Part shown: piece by piece, positions 1-8,735 of the stretch | How the letters are laid out: each line of letters opens with the position of its first letter | Numbering within the stretch: the stretch's first letter is position 1 | NCBI GenBank assembly: GCA_020348865.1 | Contig: CP070754.1 | Span: forward strand, 283,544 to 326,264 | Direction of reading: 5' to 3' | DNA length: 42,721 bases | From: Candidatus Bathyarchaeota archaeon | GTDB taxonomy: Archaea; Thermoproteota; Bathyarchaeia; Bathyarchaeales; Bathyarchaeaceae | The notes under the pieces: model-generated | Seen by the model: only the letters and a program-made list of their open reading frames with translations | Database searches by the model: none | Told to the model about the DNA's origin: nothing | Translations under genes and position numbers: made by a program

Positions 1-2
1 AA

Positions 3-194
3 GCTGAAAAAGAGAAGATATTCAACGAAGGCTACGGAAAAGACTCGGGCTACGGACTTTACCTAACAAGGAAAATATGTGAAGTGTACAGTTGGACTGT
101 TCAAGAAACGGGCAAACACGGCAAAGGGGCCCGATTTACAGTAACCGTGCCCAAAATGAACAAGAGCGGAAGGACAAACTACCGACTTCATTAA
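3..194 (+). CDS. Histidine kinase, C-terminal fragment (HATPase_c)
   Basis: The reading frame is open from the window edge to a TAA at 192-194, giving the last 63 residues of a larger protein. It contains the ATP-lid/G2 region of a GHKL ATPase: GKDSGYGLYLTRKIC, followed by a short beta hairpin region with KGARFTVTVPK, which is the typical end of a sensor histidine kinase. The sensory and phospho-acceptor parts lie outside the window, so its signal cannot be judged. No response regulator follows it on the same strand. Confidence 0.8.
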   Translation, partial: AEKEKIFNEGYGKDSGYGLYLTRKICEVYSWTVQETGKHGKGARFTVTVPKMNKSGRTNYRLH

Positions 195-261
195 TCCAAC
201 GATCAGCACAAGAGTGCTCCAGAATCTGAGATCAAGCCTTCATTTCAGAAAATGTTAAGTC

Positions 262-852
262 ATGCAATGGCCTAAATTCTTACTCAGAACAATGCTGAAA
301 ATACTGCCGAAAACATCTCGAAAGCTCTTTCTAGGCGTTCAAATAATCATCTGCATACTTTTATCCATGCAAATCTTGTCTGCCAACCCCCAGCAACCTC
401 AACCTTATTTGCTTTTAGAGATGATATATCCAAGCGAACTAGACGTGGGAATAGAAGGAAAACTGCAAGCGGTTCTACGCAATAATGGCAATGAGACCGC
501 AATGAATATCACAGTGAGCTTTGATGCGCCACCTAATGTCTTTAACATAACATTGGGACCCGAAATTTTCCCGGAAGAGCTATCCCACTCTCATAATATG
601 TCAGTCTTTTTCAAGATTACTGCTCTAGAAACTGGCACCTTCAACGTTGAACCAAACGTAACATACTTTGATCGCAAAGGACAACAATATGAAGTGTCTG
701 GTGAACATTCATTCAACATCAAGGTGAACCCAGCACCAATTACACCCTCAGAATATTCCGGCATCATAATACTAATGATTATCTTCTGTGTCATCGGAGT
801 AGCCTACGTTGCCATGAGAAAAAAGCTTGAGCATTACTTCAAATCGCGTTAG
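262..852 (+). CDS. Membrane-anchored extracellular protein with a CARDB/NEW3-like beta domain
   Basis: This 196-residue protein has an N-terminal hydrophobic stretch (about residues 22-41, ending near LSANPQ) that looks like a signal peptide or signal anchor. The middle resembles the COG1361/CARDB-type immunoglobulin-like domains of archaeal surface proteins (VGIEGKLQAVLRNNGNETA, then MNITVSFDAPPNVF), with several N-glycosylation sequons. A C-terminal transmembrane helix (about 166-185) is followed by a basic tail (MRKKLEHYFKSR). The start is uncertain: no clear ribosome-binding site precedes 262, and Met11 is an alternative. The same signal, beta domain and C-terminal anchor layout recurs in the genes at 12597 and 36628. 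The specific function is unknown. Confidence 0.65.
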   Translation: MQWPKFLLRTMLKILPKTSRKLFLGVQIIICILLSMQILSANPQQPQPYLLLEMIYPSELDVGIEGKLQAVLRNNGNETAMNITVSFDAPPNVFNITLGPEIFPEELSHSHNMSVFFKITALETGTFNVEPNVTYFDRKGQQYEVSGEHSFNIKVNPAPITPSEYSGIIILMIIFCVIGVAYVAMRKKLEHYFKSR

Positions 853-906
853 TATTCATCACAACAAAAGCATGCATCCCTCTTCGTGCACCCATGTTCG
901 GGACAA

Positions 907-916
907 TTATTTTAAA
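907..916 (+). promoter_or_regulatory. TATA-like promoter of the collagen-like gene
   Basis: The A/T-rich element TTATTTTAAA is centred about 40 nt upstream of the ATG at 952. A GGTGA ribosome-binding site lies 6 nt before that ATG, which fits a transcript with a short leader. Confidence 0.45.
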
Positions 917-951
917 CAACAAATACAGAACTACTGCGCAGGTGACAAGAA

Positions 952-1575
952 ATGTCTGATCGCGCTTTGTTCATAGTTTTGCTTATGATTGCAATCGCAG
1001 TTTCAAGTGTTATTTCGATCTCAGTTACTGCGTTATGGGGATATACACAAGGGGTGCAAGGACCACAGGGACCACAAGGAGAACAAGGATTACAGGGAGA
1101 GATGGGGGAACAAGGACCACAAGGAGAACAAGGACCACAGGGACCACAAGGAGAACAGGGGTCTTCTCATATTCCTCTTGAATCTAAAAGTTTGCAAGGT
1201 GTTCCATTAAATGCCACGCCTGGAACCATATGTTCCTCGATGGTTACTCTGGAAGGAAGTGGTAATTTGATGATCGTTTTTACTGGACAAATATCTGGGT
1301 ACTCGTTTGGCGCACCATTCACTGCAGATTTTCATGTGTCCACATGGCTGAATAACACACAGCTTTATCCTCAATCAGTGAATCTCATTGAGATGTACGT
1401 AGATGGTCAAGGGTCATACAAGACTTCTGAGGCAACTTGCGTTTTCTACACGCCAAACCATATGTCAGCTGGAACCTATGCTCTTGAAACAACAGGCTAT
1501 GTTTCGGAACAAGAAGCTGGTGCAACACTGAATTGCAGCTTGATGTATATGACGTTGCCATATGTGGCTGACTAG
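952..1575 (+). CDS. Collagen-like repeat surface protein
   Basis: This 207-residue protein starts at an ATG preceded by GGTGA with 6-nt spacing. Residues 7-29 form one hydrophobic helix (signal anchor), so the rest is probably outside the cell. Residues 34-69 are twelve uninterrupted Gly-X-Y triplets dominated by GPQ and GEQ, which is collagen-like. The remaining 138 residues form an unrecognised, probably beta-rich domain with three cysteines, comparable in layout to the globular trimerising heads of bacterial collagen-like proteins. A role in surface display or adhesion is inferred from architecture alone. Collagen-like tracts are known in bacteria and viruses and are less often reported in archaea. 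Confidence 0.8.
   Translation: MSDRALFIVLLMIAIAVSSVISISVTALWGYTQGVQGPQGPQGEQGLQGEMGEQGPQGEQGPQGPQGEQGSSHIPLESKSLQGVPLNATPGTICSSMVTLEGSGNLMIVFTGQISGYSFGAPFTADFHVSTWLNNTQLYPQSVNLIEMYVDGQGSYKTSEATCVFYTPNHMSAGTYALETTGYVSEQEAGATLNCSLMYMTLPYVAD
1051..1158 (+). repeat. In-gene minisatellite encoding Gly-X-Y triplets
   Basis: Nine-base units of the type GGACCACAA/GGAGAACAA are repeated in a mixed order for 108 bp. They encode the collagen-like triplets. The near identity of the units makes the tract prone to length change by slippage or recombination in steps of 9 bp, which keeps the frame. Confidence 0.8.
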
Positions 1576-1609
1576 CAGCACCCAAGAAACGTGAACACAA
1601 TCCAGACAA

Positions 1610-2239
1610 TCAGGTGACCAAGACAAGCCCATTCCATACTGTTTTGCCCTTTGGAGGAATATCAAAAGGCAATCCCGCATTTTGTGCTGTCTTGAACACG
1701 TCGATTCCGACAGCTTCCATTGAAGGTCGAGCTTGGAAGGGATGTCTACAGGATTCTTGAGGCTTTCTCGCCACACATTCGGGGCAAAGCTTACATGACC
1801 CGGCTATGAAGCCTGTCGCAAAACGATATCCTAATGCAAATGCCTGAGCCTCCACTTTATGGACTGTGTGATGTAGCTTCAATTTAATTGGGTCAAACGT
1901 TTTCTTGTAGCTGTCTTTGAACCTCGTGTTTCTATACAACGCAGCAACGTCTTCAGCTTGCTGTATTTCTCGCATCATTTCAGCTGGTATCCGTTCTTCA
2001 ATTTGGACGAGAATCGCCCAGTCATATCTGACAACCATCTCTCTGGATTCCTGAACACTCATCACGTTAGGTGGGCACATCAAATTCAAGCCATAGTCAT
2101 CACAGACCGGAACAAGACATTTCAGTCGAACTCTTTCATCAACAACAACACCTCTAGCATCAAAGGACACCGCGTTTGTCACACCCAGTCCTTTCGCTAA
2201 TTTGCACAAAGCTTTGAGGTCCGCTTCCACCTGTGACAT
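1610..2239 (-). CDS. DUF2284 family predicted metal-binding protein
   Basis: This 209-residue cytosolic protein matches the DUF2284 pattern. Early cysteines are C41, C46 and C55 (the last in CPPN). A later cluster is C149, C152, C155 (CKLCPEC) and C164 in CRHPFQARPSMEA, followed by GID. These seven Cys residues probably bind an Fe-S cluster or zinc. The family has no firm biochemical function; members often sit beside redox or corrinoid proteins. Here a flavodoxin-like gene lies just upstream on the same strand (60-70 nt gap), so the two may be co-transcribed and linked in electron transfer; this is inference. Confidence 0.8.
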   Translation of the reverse strand: MSQVEADLKALCKLAKGLGVTNAVSFDARGVVVDERVRLKCLVPVCDDYGLNLMCPPNVMSVQESREMVVRYDWAILVQIEERIPAEMMREIQQAEDVAALYRNTRFKDSYKKTFDPIKLKLHHTVHKVEAQAFALGYRFATGFIAGSCKLCPECVARKPQESCRHPFQARPSMEAVGIDVFKTAQNAGLPFDIPPKGKTVWNGLVLVT

Positions 2240-2298
2240 AAAGCCTCACACGATAACTTCAGAGTCATCAAATAAAGGAGTTTCCGCATGTATAAGCA

Positions 2299-2781
2299 CT
2301 ATTCTGAAGCTTTCAGTTTCAGGATAAGGTCAGCAACCATTCTGCCCAGTTCCCGGCACCTTTTCACTTCTCGTTCCTTTGGCTCTCCAACTGCAGCAAC
2401 GCCGTAGTGTGCGGAACTAGCTCGCCCTTGGATAATCATTCCGTGGACGAGCATAGCTTCCAGAATCGAGATTATTGTTGTCTCAGCGCCTGTGGCAACG
2501 CCACCAGAGCTTGTAAATGCTGCGCCCACCTTGCCCTCCAACTTTCCATGAATCGTGACTGACTCGTCAAACATGGCCTTGATCTTCGTTGACATCTGGC
2601 CATAGTATGTTGGCGAACCAACAATAATCCCATCAGCTCTCAGCAAATTCTCATTGGTCGTCTTGTCTGCTTCTTTCACCAAAACTTCAGCGTCTTTGGT
2701 CTCTCTTGCGCCGGCAGCTACAGTAAGAGCCATTTTCTTTGTATTTCCAGTCTTTGAATCGTAGATCACTAGAATTCGCAT
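2299..2781 (-). CDS. Flavodoxin / WrbA-like FMN protein
   Basis: The protein has a flavodoxin fold: MRILVIYDSKTGNTKKMA is the FMN phosphate-binding loop, GIIVGSPTYYGQMS is the second flavin loop, and AAFTSSGG is the third. At 160 residues it resembles the WrbA/NADPH-dependent FMN reductase-type flavodoxins. I chose the ATG at 2781 over the one four codons upstream (2793) because GGTGA lies 5 nt before it and the hydrophobic first strand starts at once. It probably carries electrons or reduces quinones in the cytosol. The DUF2284 gene follows it on the same strand. Confidence 0.85.
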   Translation of the reverse strand: MRILVIYDSKTGNTKKMALTVAAGARETKDAEVLVKEADKTTNENLLRADGIIVGSPTYYGQMSTKIKAMFDESVTIHGKLEGKVGAAFTSSGGVATGAETTIISILEAMLVHGMIIQGRASSAHYGVAAVGEPKEREVKRCRELGRMVADLILKLKASE

Positions 2782-2923
2782 ATACTTCACCATTTGGGAG
2801 TCTTAAGAGAGCCCTATCCAAGTAATAAGGCTAGCGAACCCAAACATCAAATCACGCAGTACGTGTACGTGTCAATGAGAAACCTTTCCAATTTCCCGTC
2901 GTGTTGTGGCTGAGCTGTTTCTC

Positions 2924-4309
2924 TCACTGTGCCCCGGATATCATGGCTTTTTCAATAGCAATTGATGGAGACACAACGCAGTATGGTCCCACGGATGCGC
3001 TTTGAAATTGTCGTGAATCAGCGCCTACAGTCACAATTCGTTTGAAGAAGTCAATCATGTTTATGCCCATGTTTGTTTGTCTGGTGGCGTACTTGGCTTC
3101 TCCATCTTCAATCTTGTACCCATCCGAGATGAGACCGGAGAATTCACCCGTTGAGTTGTTTGGTCTATCCCACGTAGCGCGCAGTAGTATCCCGTCTTTT
3201 ACTTCCGAGACTAAATCCTCAACAGTTCCTTTTCCTGGTTTGATTGCTAGGTTTCTGACCCCTATCGTAGGAGTTCCTCTATAATTCATGAACATGCGAC
3301 TGGGGAGCACTCTGAACGCGTTTCCTGTGCTTTCTCTTCCTTCCTTTCCAGCCGTGTAGCAATCGTATACATAGTTCTTGAGAACTCCTTTTTCCATTAT
3401 TGTTGTTTTCTGAGATGGAGTTCCTTCTGCGTCAAACCTGAATGACCCGACACCATTAGGGTTCGTTCCATCATCTATGATTGTGAGTTTTCTGGACCCT
3501 ATTTTCTTGCCGAGCTTTCCGCACAAGTAGGATCGCTTATATTGAATGTTCTCAGCACTGGCGCCATCCATTATGCTCCTCAGGAATATGTATGAAGCCG
3601 CTATGGAATCCACGACAACCGGTAGAGTCGCCGTCTTGATTTTCTTGCGGTGGAGCGATCTAGCTGCATATTCGCCTGCTGTTCTTCCTATCCTTGATGG
3701 GTCAATCTCCCGGAGCCACCTTGATGATTGAAATTCAAATCCAGACGACATTTCTCCACGTTCTTTTGCAATAGCTTCACCTTCTGCTTGGACTAACGTT
3801 GATTTGTCCTCGTATTCCACACCAAGTGAGTTAACAACAGCAATCTGTTGCCACCCACACCGGATGGCTGAGTTGACAGAGTATATTCGTTTGTCAATTC
3901 TCTGAGATTCTGCCAATTGAACTGCTACGTCAATGAAATCTGCAGGGTCAGCCTCAACTGCAGCTTTATCGTAGATCCCTTTGACCGTCGGCGTCTTCTG
4001 AGGTTTCGGAAGGGATTTGAACTCTGGATCGGTTGTTCCGGCCTTGGCTTCAGCAACAGCTGACGTAGCTGTTTTGATTACATCCTTAGTTTCCAAGGTT
4101 GTAGCGTAGGAGAAGCCTACTGAACCTCTGCAGACTGATTTCACGCTAACTCCTTCATCCGAAACTGTATACGCGTGTTTTGATGATCCTTTCTCAACCT
4201 CAACAACGACACAATATGTTCTTGTCAGAAACGCATCGGCTTGGTCTGAATTGGCCTCGATGGCTGCTTCAACAGCTTTTGATCCGATATTGATAAGGCT
4301 GTCTTCCAT
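2924..4309 (-). CDS. tldE: TldE/PmbA-like subunit of a TldD/TldE protease (copy 1)
   Basis: This 461-residue protein belongs to the TldD/PmbA (U62) family and is the TldE type: it has the C-terminal family core (IIDDGTNPNGVGSFRFDAEG, then TTIMEKGVLKNYVYD and ESTGNAFR) but lacks the HExxxH zinc motif of TldD. In bacteria TldD and TldE form a heterodimer that degrades unfolded peptides and trims the microcin B17 leader; TldE closes the active-site chamber. The ATG at 4309 lies 3 nt beyond the tldD stop, and GGAGG inside the end of tldD serves as its ribosome-binding site, so the two genes are translationally coupled. A second pair lies at 8840-11670. Confidence 0.9.
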   Translation of the reverse strand: MEDSLINIGSKAVEAAIEANSDQADAFLTRTYCVVVEVEKGSSKHAYTVSDEGVSVKSVCRGSVGFSYATTLETKDVIKTATSAVAEAKAGTTDPEFKSLPKPQKTPTVKGIYDKAAVEADPADFIDVAVQLAESQRIDKRIYSVNSAIRCGWQQIAVVNSLGVEYEDKSTLVQAEGEAIAKERGEMSSGFEFQSSRWLREIDPSRIGRTAGEYAARSLHRKKIKTATLPVVVDSIAASYIFLRSIMDGASAENIQYKRSYLCGKLGKKIGSRKLTIIDDGTNPNGVGSFRFDAEGTPSQKTTIMEKGVLKNYVYDCYTAGKEGRESTGNAFRVLPSRMFMNYRGTPTIGVRNLAIKPGKGTVEDLVSEVKDGILLRATWDRPNNSTGEFSGLISDGYKIEDGEAKYATRQTNMGINMIDFFKRIVTVGADSRQFQSASVGPYCVVSPSIAIEKAMISGAQ

Positions 4310-4312
4310 TTG

Positions 4313-5704
4313 TCACATGCCTCCGAAAACCATTTCCCTCACTCGAATATGGGGTCCTCCATCATCCACTCTGGCACCTTGCAGAGACTTGCCACACCGA
4401 CCTGGATCCCCGACTAGGAAGTCTTTGCACAACACGTCAATATTCCCTAAAACCTCAAGTATCAAGCCAGAGATTGCCGCTTCTCGAAGTAATGATGTCA
4501 ATTCTCCCTTCTCAATCAAGTATGCTTCTTCCGCCTTGAACATAAACTGCCCCTTCGCTGAATCAACGTATCCATATAGCGACCCTTTCACGTAGATGCC
4601 TTTCCGCGTATCTTCAATCATTTCTTCGAACGCCCAGTCACCTGGTTCGATGTATGTGTTGCTCATCCTTACGACTGGAAGATTCTGGTAGGTCTCAGCT
4701 CTCGCGCTTCCATTGGGTTCAGTATTCATTCTGCTTGAGGTTTCAAGACTGTGCATGAACTCTCCTAGAACACCCTTCTTGACCAAAACTTTCCGTCTCG
4801 CTAGGGTTCCTTCACTATCATAAGGGAAATACCCGTACGATCCTCTCAAGGTTGGATCATCCACAACCGTCACAGCTTCAGACCCAACACTTTCCCCAAT
4901 CTTGCCTTCCAGGATTGACGCCCCAGCAAGGATTGTATCTGCTTCGCATGCATGTCCAAAAGCTTCGTGGATGAATACTCCAGTGAGTCTTTGATCAAGA
5001 ACTGCGACAAACTTGCCTGCGGGGGCAGGTTTCGCCTTTAATAGTCGAACGGCCTTTTCGGCGGCTGTTTCACCCAGCTTTCTCGCCACTTCGGTCTCAA
5101 CTAATTCATATCCGCCAGTTCCTGCTTCAACAGCGTATCCTTCCTGTCTTATGTCGCCCTCTTGGGCGTATGCCGATACAGTAGCCGCGACGTAGTTCAC
5201 TTTCGTTTCAACGTATGTCCCATCAGAATTGCACACTACCAAAAGACCCGTTTCATCACTGTAACGCTCATTGGTGTTCACGATTTTTTGGCTACTCTCA
5301 TTAGCCGACTTGTCCAATGCCAGTACATACCTAACCTTCTCATCTATGGGGGTTTCCGTTATCCTCTTTTTTGCTGGAATCTCAACAGAAGCGATGGTTG
5401 GCTTGGGCAGATTGAGTTTGAACTTAGTTTTCAGCTTTTTCGGAGTTGCCCTAGCCATCTTGACGGCTGTTTTGGTTGCCTTTTTCAATGACTCTTCGTC
5501 CAGGTTGTTCGTGCACGAGAAACCCCATGATCCATCGATGAATACTCTGATTCCTGCTCCCTTATTATGTGAGTTCATGAGTTGCTTTGTTTTCCCATCC
5601 ACAACCCTTATCGTTGTTCCAGTTGTGTCCTGTACTCTCATATCGACAAATTCTACGCCGAAGCTCGTCCCATACTCGATGACGGATTCCAGCAAGTCTT
5701 TCAT
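4313..5704 (-). CDS. tldD: TldD zinc metalloprotease (copy 1)
   Basis: This 463-residue protein has the TldD zinc site HEAFGH (H246, E247, H251) in GVFIHEAFGHACEAD, and the C-terminal GDPGRCGK loop whose Cys is the third zinc ligand in the bacterial enzyme. The region around PNGSARAETYQNLP is also typical. It is expected to be the catalytic partner of the TldE encoded immediately downstream and to cut short unfolded peptides in the cytosol, or to process a specific peptide substrate. The start at 5704 gives full family length. It is transcribed away from the phzF-like gene, so 5705-5843 should hold a divergent promoter. Confidence 0.92.
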   Translation of the reverse strand: MKDLLESVIEYGTSFGVEFVDMRVQDTTGTTIRVVDGKTKQLMNSHNKGAGIRVFIDGSWGFSCTNNLDEESLKKATKTAVKMARATPKKLKTKFKLNLPKPTIASVEIPAKKRITETPIDEKVRYVLALDKSANESSQKIVNTNERYSDETGLLVVCNSDGTYVETKVNYVAATVSAYAQEGDIRQEGYAVEAGTGGYELVETEVARKLGETAAEKAVRLLKAKPAPAGKFVAVLDQRLTGVFIHEAFGHACEADTILAGASILEGKIGESVGSEAVTVVDDPTLRGSYGYFPYDSEGTLARRKVLVKKGVLGEFMHSLETSSRMNTEPNGSARAETYQNLPVVRMSNTYIEPGDWAFEEMIEDTRKGIYVKGSLYGYVDSAKGQFMFKAEEAYLIEKGELTSLLREAAISGLILEVLGNIDVLCKDFLVGDPGRCGKSLQGARVDDGGPHIRVREMVFGGM

Positions 5705-5843
5705 TATTGAACCCCAGCCATGTATGTTGCAAAACGCCTAAAAACGTTACTTTTCACAAAAATGAAATACGAGGGTACACAAATTCCGTATGACAGCAAG
5801 AGATTGTTGGTTGATTGCGTCAGGAGAAGTTGAGGTTATTCAG

Positions 5844-6692
5844 ATGGTGAAGACTGCTCGTAGAGCGATTCCAATTTATCAGGTTGACGCTTTCACCGAT
5901 GAAGCTTTCAAAGGTAACCCGGCCGCCGTCTGCATCTTGCAGAACAAGTTAAAAAGCGAACTCATGGCGAAAATCGCGTCAGAGATGAAGCTGTCTGAAA
6001 CTGCTTTCACATATCCTCTTGGAAACAAATCTCTTCAAGAAACAAAGGCCTTCTCTCTCCGTTGGTTCACACCGAGAGTCGAGGTTTCTCTTTGTGGACA
6101 CGCAACGCTAGCCACCGCAGCAGTTCTATTCCGTGAGATCAAGGTGAATGCCAACGAAATAGAGTTTAGAACAAAGAGTGGTAATCTAGCGGCAAAGGAA
6201 GATAGGCGGGGAATCCGCCTTGGTTTCCCTTCAGACAATCCAACAAGTGTCAAAACCCCGAGCCCACTCTTGAGGGCTGTCGGCGTCAAAAACTTCACCA
6301 ATGTTCTGTACGGCAGAAACACGAAATCTCTACTGATTCACTTGTCTTCTGAAGAGGATGTTCACAATCTGAAACCAGACTATAGGCTGATGGAATCCAC
6401 AACCGTCGAGAAGGAGATTGAAAGTGTAATTGTGACTGCGAAAGGTTCTCATCCTTATGACTTCATCTCACGTTTCTTTTCCCCATGGATAGGAATCAAC
6501 GAAGACCCCGTCACAGGAGCAGCGCATACAGTACTAGCACCGTATTGGTCAAAACTCTTGAACAAGAACGAGATGAGAGCATATCAAGCCTCGACGAGAG
6601 GCGGAGAACTGACTGTAAGGTTGAAGCCAGACAACATAGTCGAATTGATTGGAAACGCGGTAGTTGTGCTCAAAGGCAGATTGATGATTTAA
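5844..6692 (+). CDS. PhzF family isomerase/epimerase
   Basis: This 282-residue enzyme has the two-lobed diaminopimelate-epimerase fold of PhzF proteins. Hallmarks are YQVDAFTDEAFKGNPAAVC at the N terminus, the catalytic Glu in KLSETAF (E52), RWFTPRVEVSLCGHATLA, and EDPVTGAAHTVLAPYW in the second lobe. I chose the ATG at 5844 because GAGGT lies about 7 nt upstream and the family motif starts just after; an upstream in-frame ATG at 5790 would add 18 unrelated residues. PhzF proteins isomerise small carboxylates, as in phenazine synthesis, but most family members have unknown substrates. It converges with the polyketide-synthase-like gene, 40 nt away. Confidence 0.88.
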   Translation: MVKTARRAIPIYQVDAFTDEAFKGNPAAVCILQNKLKSELMAKIASEMKLSETAFTYPLGNKSLQETKAFSLRWFTPRVEVSLCGHATLATAAVLFREIKVNANEIEFRTKSGNLAAKEDRRGIRLGFPSDNPTSVKTPSPLLRAVGVKNFTNVLYGRNTKSLLIHLSSEEDVHNLKPDYRLMESTTVEKEIESVIVTAKGSHPYDFISRFFSPWIGINEDPVTGAAHTVLAPYWSKLLNKNEMRAYQASTRGGELTVRLKPDNIVELIGNAVVVLKGRLMI

Positions 6693-6732
6693 TGCATCTG
6701 CGCTTGTCCGTGAACAATCATTTGCTCATGCT

Positions 6733-7848
6733 TCATTTGAACTCCAGTAGGCAAGCAGAAGCTGAGAACCCCCATCCATAACCAAGCATCAAGGCGATGT
6801 CGCCCTTGGAAAATCTGTTATCTGAAATTATCTTTTCAAGGATGAAGGGCAAACTTGCTCCAGACAGATTACCGCTTCGCATGAGAATATCATGTGATTC
6901 TTCTAGTCCTTCAGGTTGAACTCCGTAATGCTCAGCTATCAGGTTGAGTATCTTTCTGCTCCCAGTGTGTACAGCCCACTTCTTAACAGTCTTCAACAAG
7001 GTTTCAGCGTTCTTTCCCAGTAGTTTCTCTACGGCTTGAGTAATGTATTCAACTCCAAGTTCTGGGATTCCCTTATCCAAGTGTGAGTGAAAGCCAAACT
7101 TGAAAGGCTCGTTCAGAGTGGCGATTCTTGCGTAGCCAGCCAGGTAATCTTTCTCTCTCAAGTTTGTGACATTTGCAACTCTGTTGACGGATAATCCGTT
7201 TCCTTGCCTTGCTACGACGCAACTAGCCACTCCATCTCCGAAAAGGAAGAATTCCATTGTGGCAATCCACTTCCTCAGCTCCATCTGTTGCTTGCTCTTC
7301 TCCTTTATCATTCTGATCTGGCGGATTCCCATCACTTCTCCCAAACCCCACAACTGGTTATTAAGCCAATAGGAGTTCACGCCTGAAGTGCAAAGCAGAA
7401 CGTTATCATCAGGATTCATGGCCAAATGGTCACCGGCAAGCTCAAGGGCTTTCGTGAATGATGCACAAGCCATTCCCTGAAGGTTCACGTGTTTGATGTA
7501 TTGGTTGAACCCAAGCTTACGGATTAGAAGATGACTTAGACCGGGGCACACAAATGGACATGCATCGTACGTTGCAATGAAATAGCCTACATCCTTAGCG
7601 GATAGGTCAGCTTTTTCCAGAGTATCTTGACTTGCTTTCAGACAAAGGTTGACGAGTGGTTTCTCACTTATGAGCGTCTCATGCTTCCGGGTGGAAACAA
7701 TAGGACTGATGAGACATCTTTCAGACACCCCCAGATTGAAGACGTTCTGCTTGACGCTGTCAGGAAGGTTGCACGGAAAAGCTTCCACCATTTCTTCGGT
7801 CGAATACCTGTTTGTGGGCACTGTTGTAGACAGCTGCAAAATCTGCAT
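6733..7848 (-). CDS. Type III polyketide synthase-like (chalcone/stilbene synthase family) enzyme
   Basis: This 371-residue protein has the thiolase-superfamily fold of free-standing, CoA-using condensing enzymes. The Cys-His-Asn triad is visible: C128 in QGMACAS, H294 in WAVHTGSRK, and N327 in RSGNLSGASLPFIL. FGDGVASCVV and the C-terminal GYGWGFSASACLLEF parallel the FGDGAAA and GFGPG loops of chalcone synthase. The family joins acyl-CoA starters to malonyl-CoA units and may cyclise the chain; FAE1-type 3-ketoacyl-CoA synthases are the main alternative. The ATG at 7848 starts the first beta strand and lies 28 nt from a strong TATA box, so the message is probably leaderless. No acyl carrier protein or tailoring enzyme adjoins it except the PhzF-like gene. 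Confidence 0.8.
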   Translation of the reverse strand: MQILQLSTTVPTNRYSTEEMVEAFPCNLPDSVKQNVFNLGVSERCLISPIVSTRKHETLISEKPLVNLCLKASQDTLEKADLSAKDVGYFIATYDACPFVCPGLSHLLIRKLGFNQYIKHVNLQGMACASFTKALELAGDHLAMNPDDNVLLCTSGVNSYWLNNQLWGLGEVMGIRQIRMIKEKSKQQMELRKWIATMEFFLFGDGVASCVVARQGNGLSVNRVANVTNLREKDYLAGYARIATLNEPFKFGFHSHLDKGIPELGVEYITQAVEKLLGKNAETLLKTVKKWAVHTGSRKILNLIAEHYGVQPEGLEESHDILMRSGNLSGASLPFILEKIISDNRFSKGDIALMLGYGWGFSASACLLEFK

Positions 7849-7871
7849 GTCATTATGAGTGTAAAAAAAGA

Positions 7872-7880
7872 TTATAAAAG
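7872..7880 (-). promoter_or_regulatory. TATA box of the polyketide-synthase-like gene
   Basis: On the minus strand CTTTTATAA is centred 28 nt upstream of the ATG at 7848, and no ribosome-binding site lies between. This is the geometry of an archaeal leaderless transcript and supports 7848 as the start rather than the in-frame codon at 7908. Confidence 0.6.
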
Positions 7881-8021
7881 GATTCTTCAGCCTTATCAGA
7901 GCGTGCATTCATGTATTCAATCAAAGGCGAAGAAGAATGCTTATTGGAAAATTGCAGATGGCAATCAAAAGAAAGATAAAGTGAAATGACTCCAAACGTT
8001 GACGAACGAGGGAATGGTTAG

Positions 8022-8396
8022 TTGTGGCGTCGTAGAGTCAAGCCTCGCGCTGTAGCTGAAGATGACATTCAACTGGAATTGCAGGATAGAGGCTTGGCGA
8101 ATCTTCTGCGTACGAACGTGGGAATCAGATTTACGTCTGAAGAGGTCAAGAAATATCGTGTGCACGGGACAAATGTTGATGGAATCTACGGTCATCCTTT
8201 CATGGTCATCTACTTCCTAGATGGACAACCTCACTTGGGAAACAAACAGTCGTGGAAAGATCAGCAAATTGACAAAGTTCTTCGCAAACGAGGGTTCACC
8301 GTGCTACGTTTCTCTTACATCGCACCAATGCGCAAAGGGAGAAAAGCTGAAATCATCACGGAAATCGTGAAAGCCCTAAACTGCAAAGAACAATAG
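8022..8396 (+). CDS. Small nuclease-fold protein (DUF559/Vsr-like)
   Basis: This 124-residue protein resembles the endonuclease-like fold of DUF559 and very-short-patch-repair proteins: NVDGIYGHPFMVIYFLDGQ contains the acidic residues of a PD-(D/E)XK-type core, then WKDQQIDKVLRKRGFTVLRF is the helix and strand that ends these domains (compare the 'GY.VLRF' of DUF559). The start is probably the TTG at 8022, directly after an in-frame TAG, with GAGGG 8-9 nt upstream. It may be a stand-alone repair or nicking enzyme, or a remnant of one; catalytic residues were not checked by alignment. It lies between the polyketide-synthase-like gene and the second tldD. Confidence 0.6.
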   Translation: MWRRRVKPRAVAEDDIQLELQDRGLANLLRTNVGIRFTSEEVKKYRVHGTNVDGIYGHPFMVIYFLDGQPHLGNKQSWKDQQIDKVLRKRGFTVLRFSYIAPMRKGRKAEIITEIVKALNCKEQ

Positions 8397-8735
8397 CGCA
8401 TTCGCGCACAAACCACGACAGCGGCTGAAGGTTCAGCACACGCAAACGGTCGCCTATCATGATGAACTCCTAACTCGCTTGCAAGCACGGGTTTTCTTGA
8501 TGTTGAATTTGTAGGTTTTAGCATCAAAAACCAGCAAGCTAGCCAAAAAGCTTGGAAAAATGGTCAATTCTCTGGAAGACAAAAAAAACGCAGTGTTGAA
8601 ATTCTTGATTTCAGAGCAGTTTTTCGTTGGTTGCTTCTATTATCCTTGAAAAGCCTGATTTGACCTTCTTTCCTGGCAAGAAAATGATTTCTCGAAAGAA
8701 AGTGCGTTAACGTCTGTAAACGCAAAGATTCCCAT
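8397..8735. other. Intergenic region with no gene seen
   Basis: I see no plausible coding frame with a ribosome-binding site or TATA box here on either strand. The stretch is A/T-rich towards the right, leading into the inverted repeat at 8736. One ATGATGA (8459-8465) resembles a C box but has no matching D or D' box. Confidence 0.4.

Noticed and set aside
1051..1158. Short repeats as a CRISPR array
   Set aside because: The repeats are adjacent, 9-bp based and in frame with Gly-X-Y codons; no unique spacers exist.
8459..8520. Possible C/D box guide RNA
   Set aside because: An ATGATGA C-box-like motif is present, but no CTGA D or D' box is found at proper spacing.
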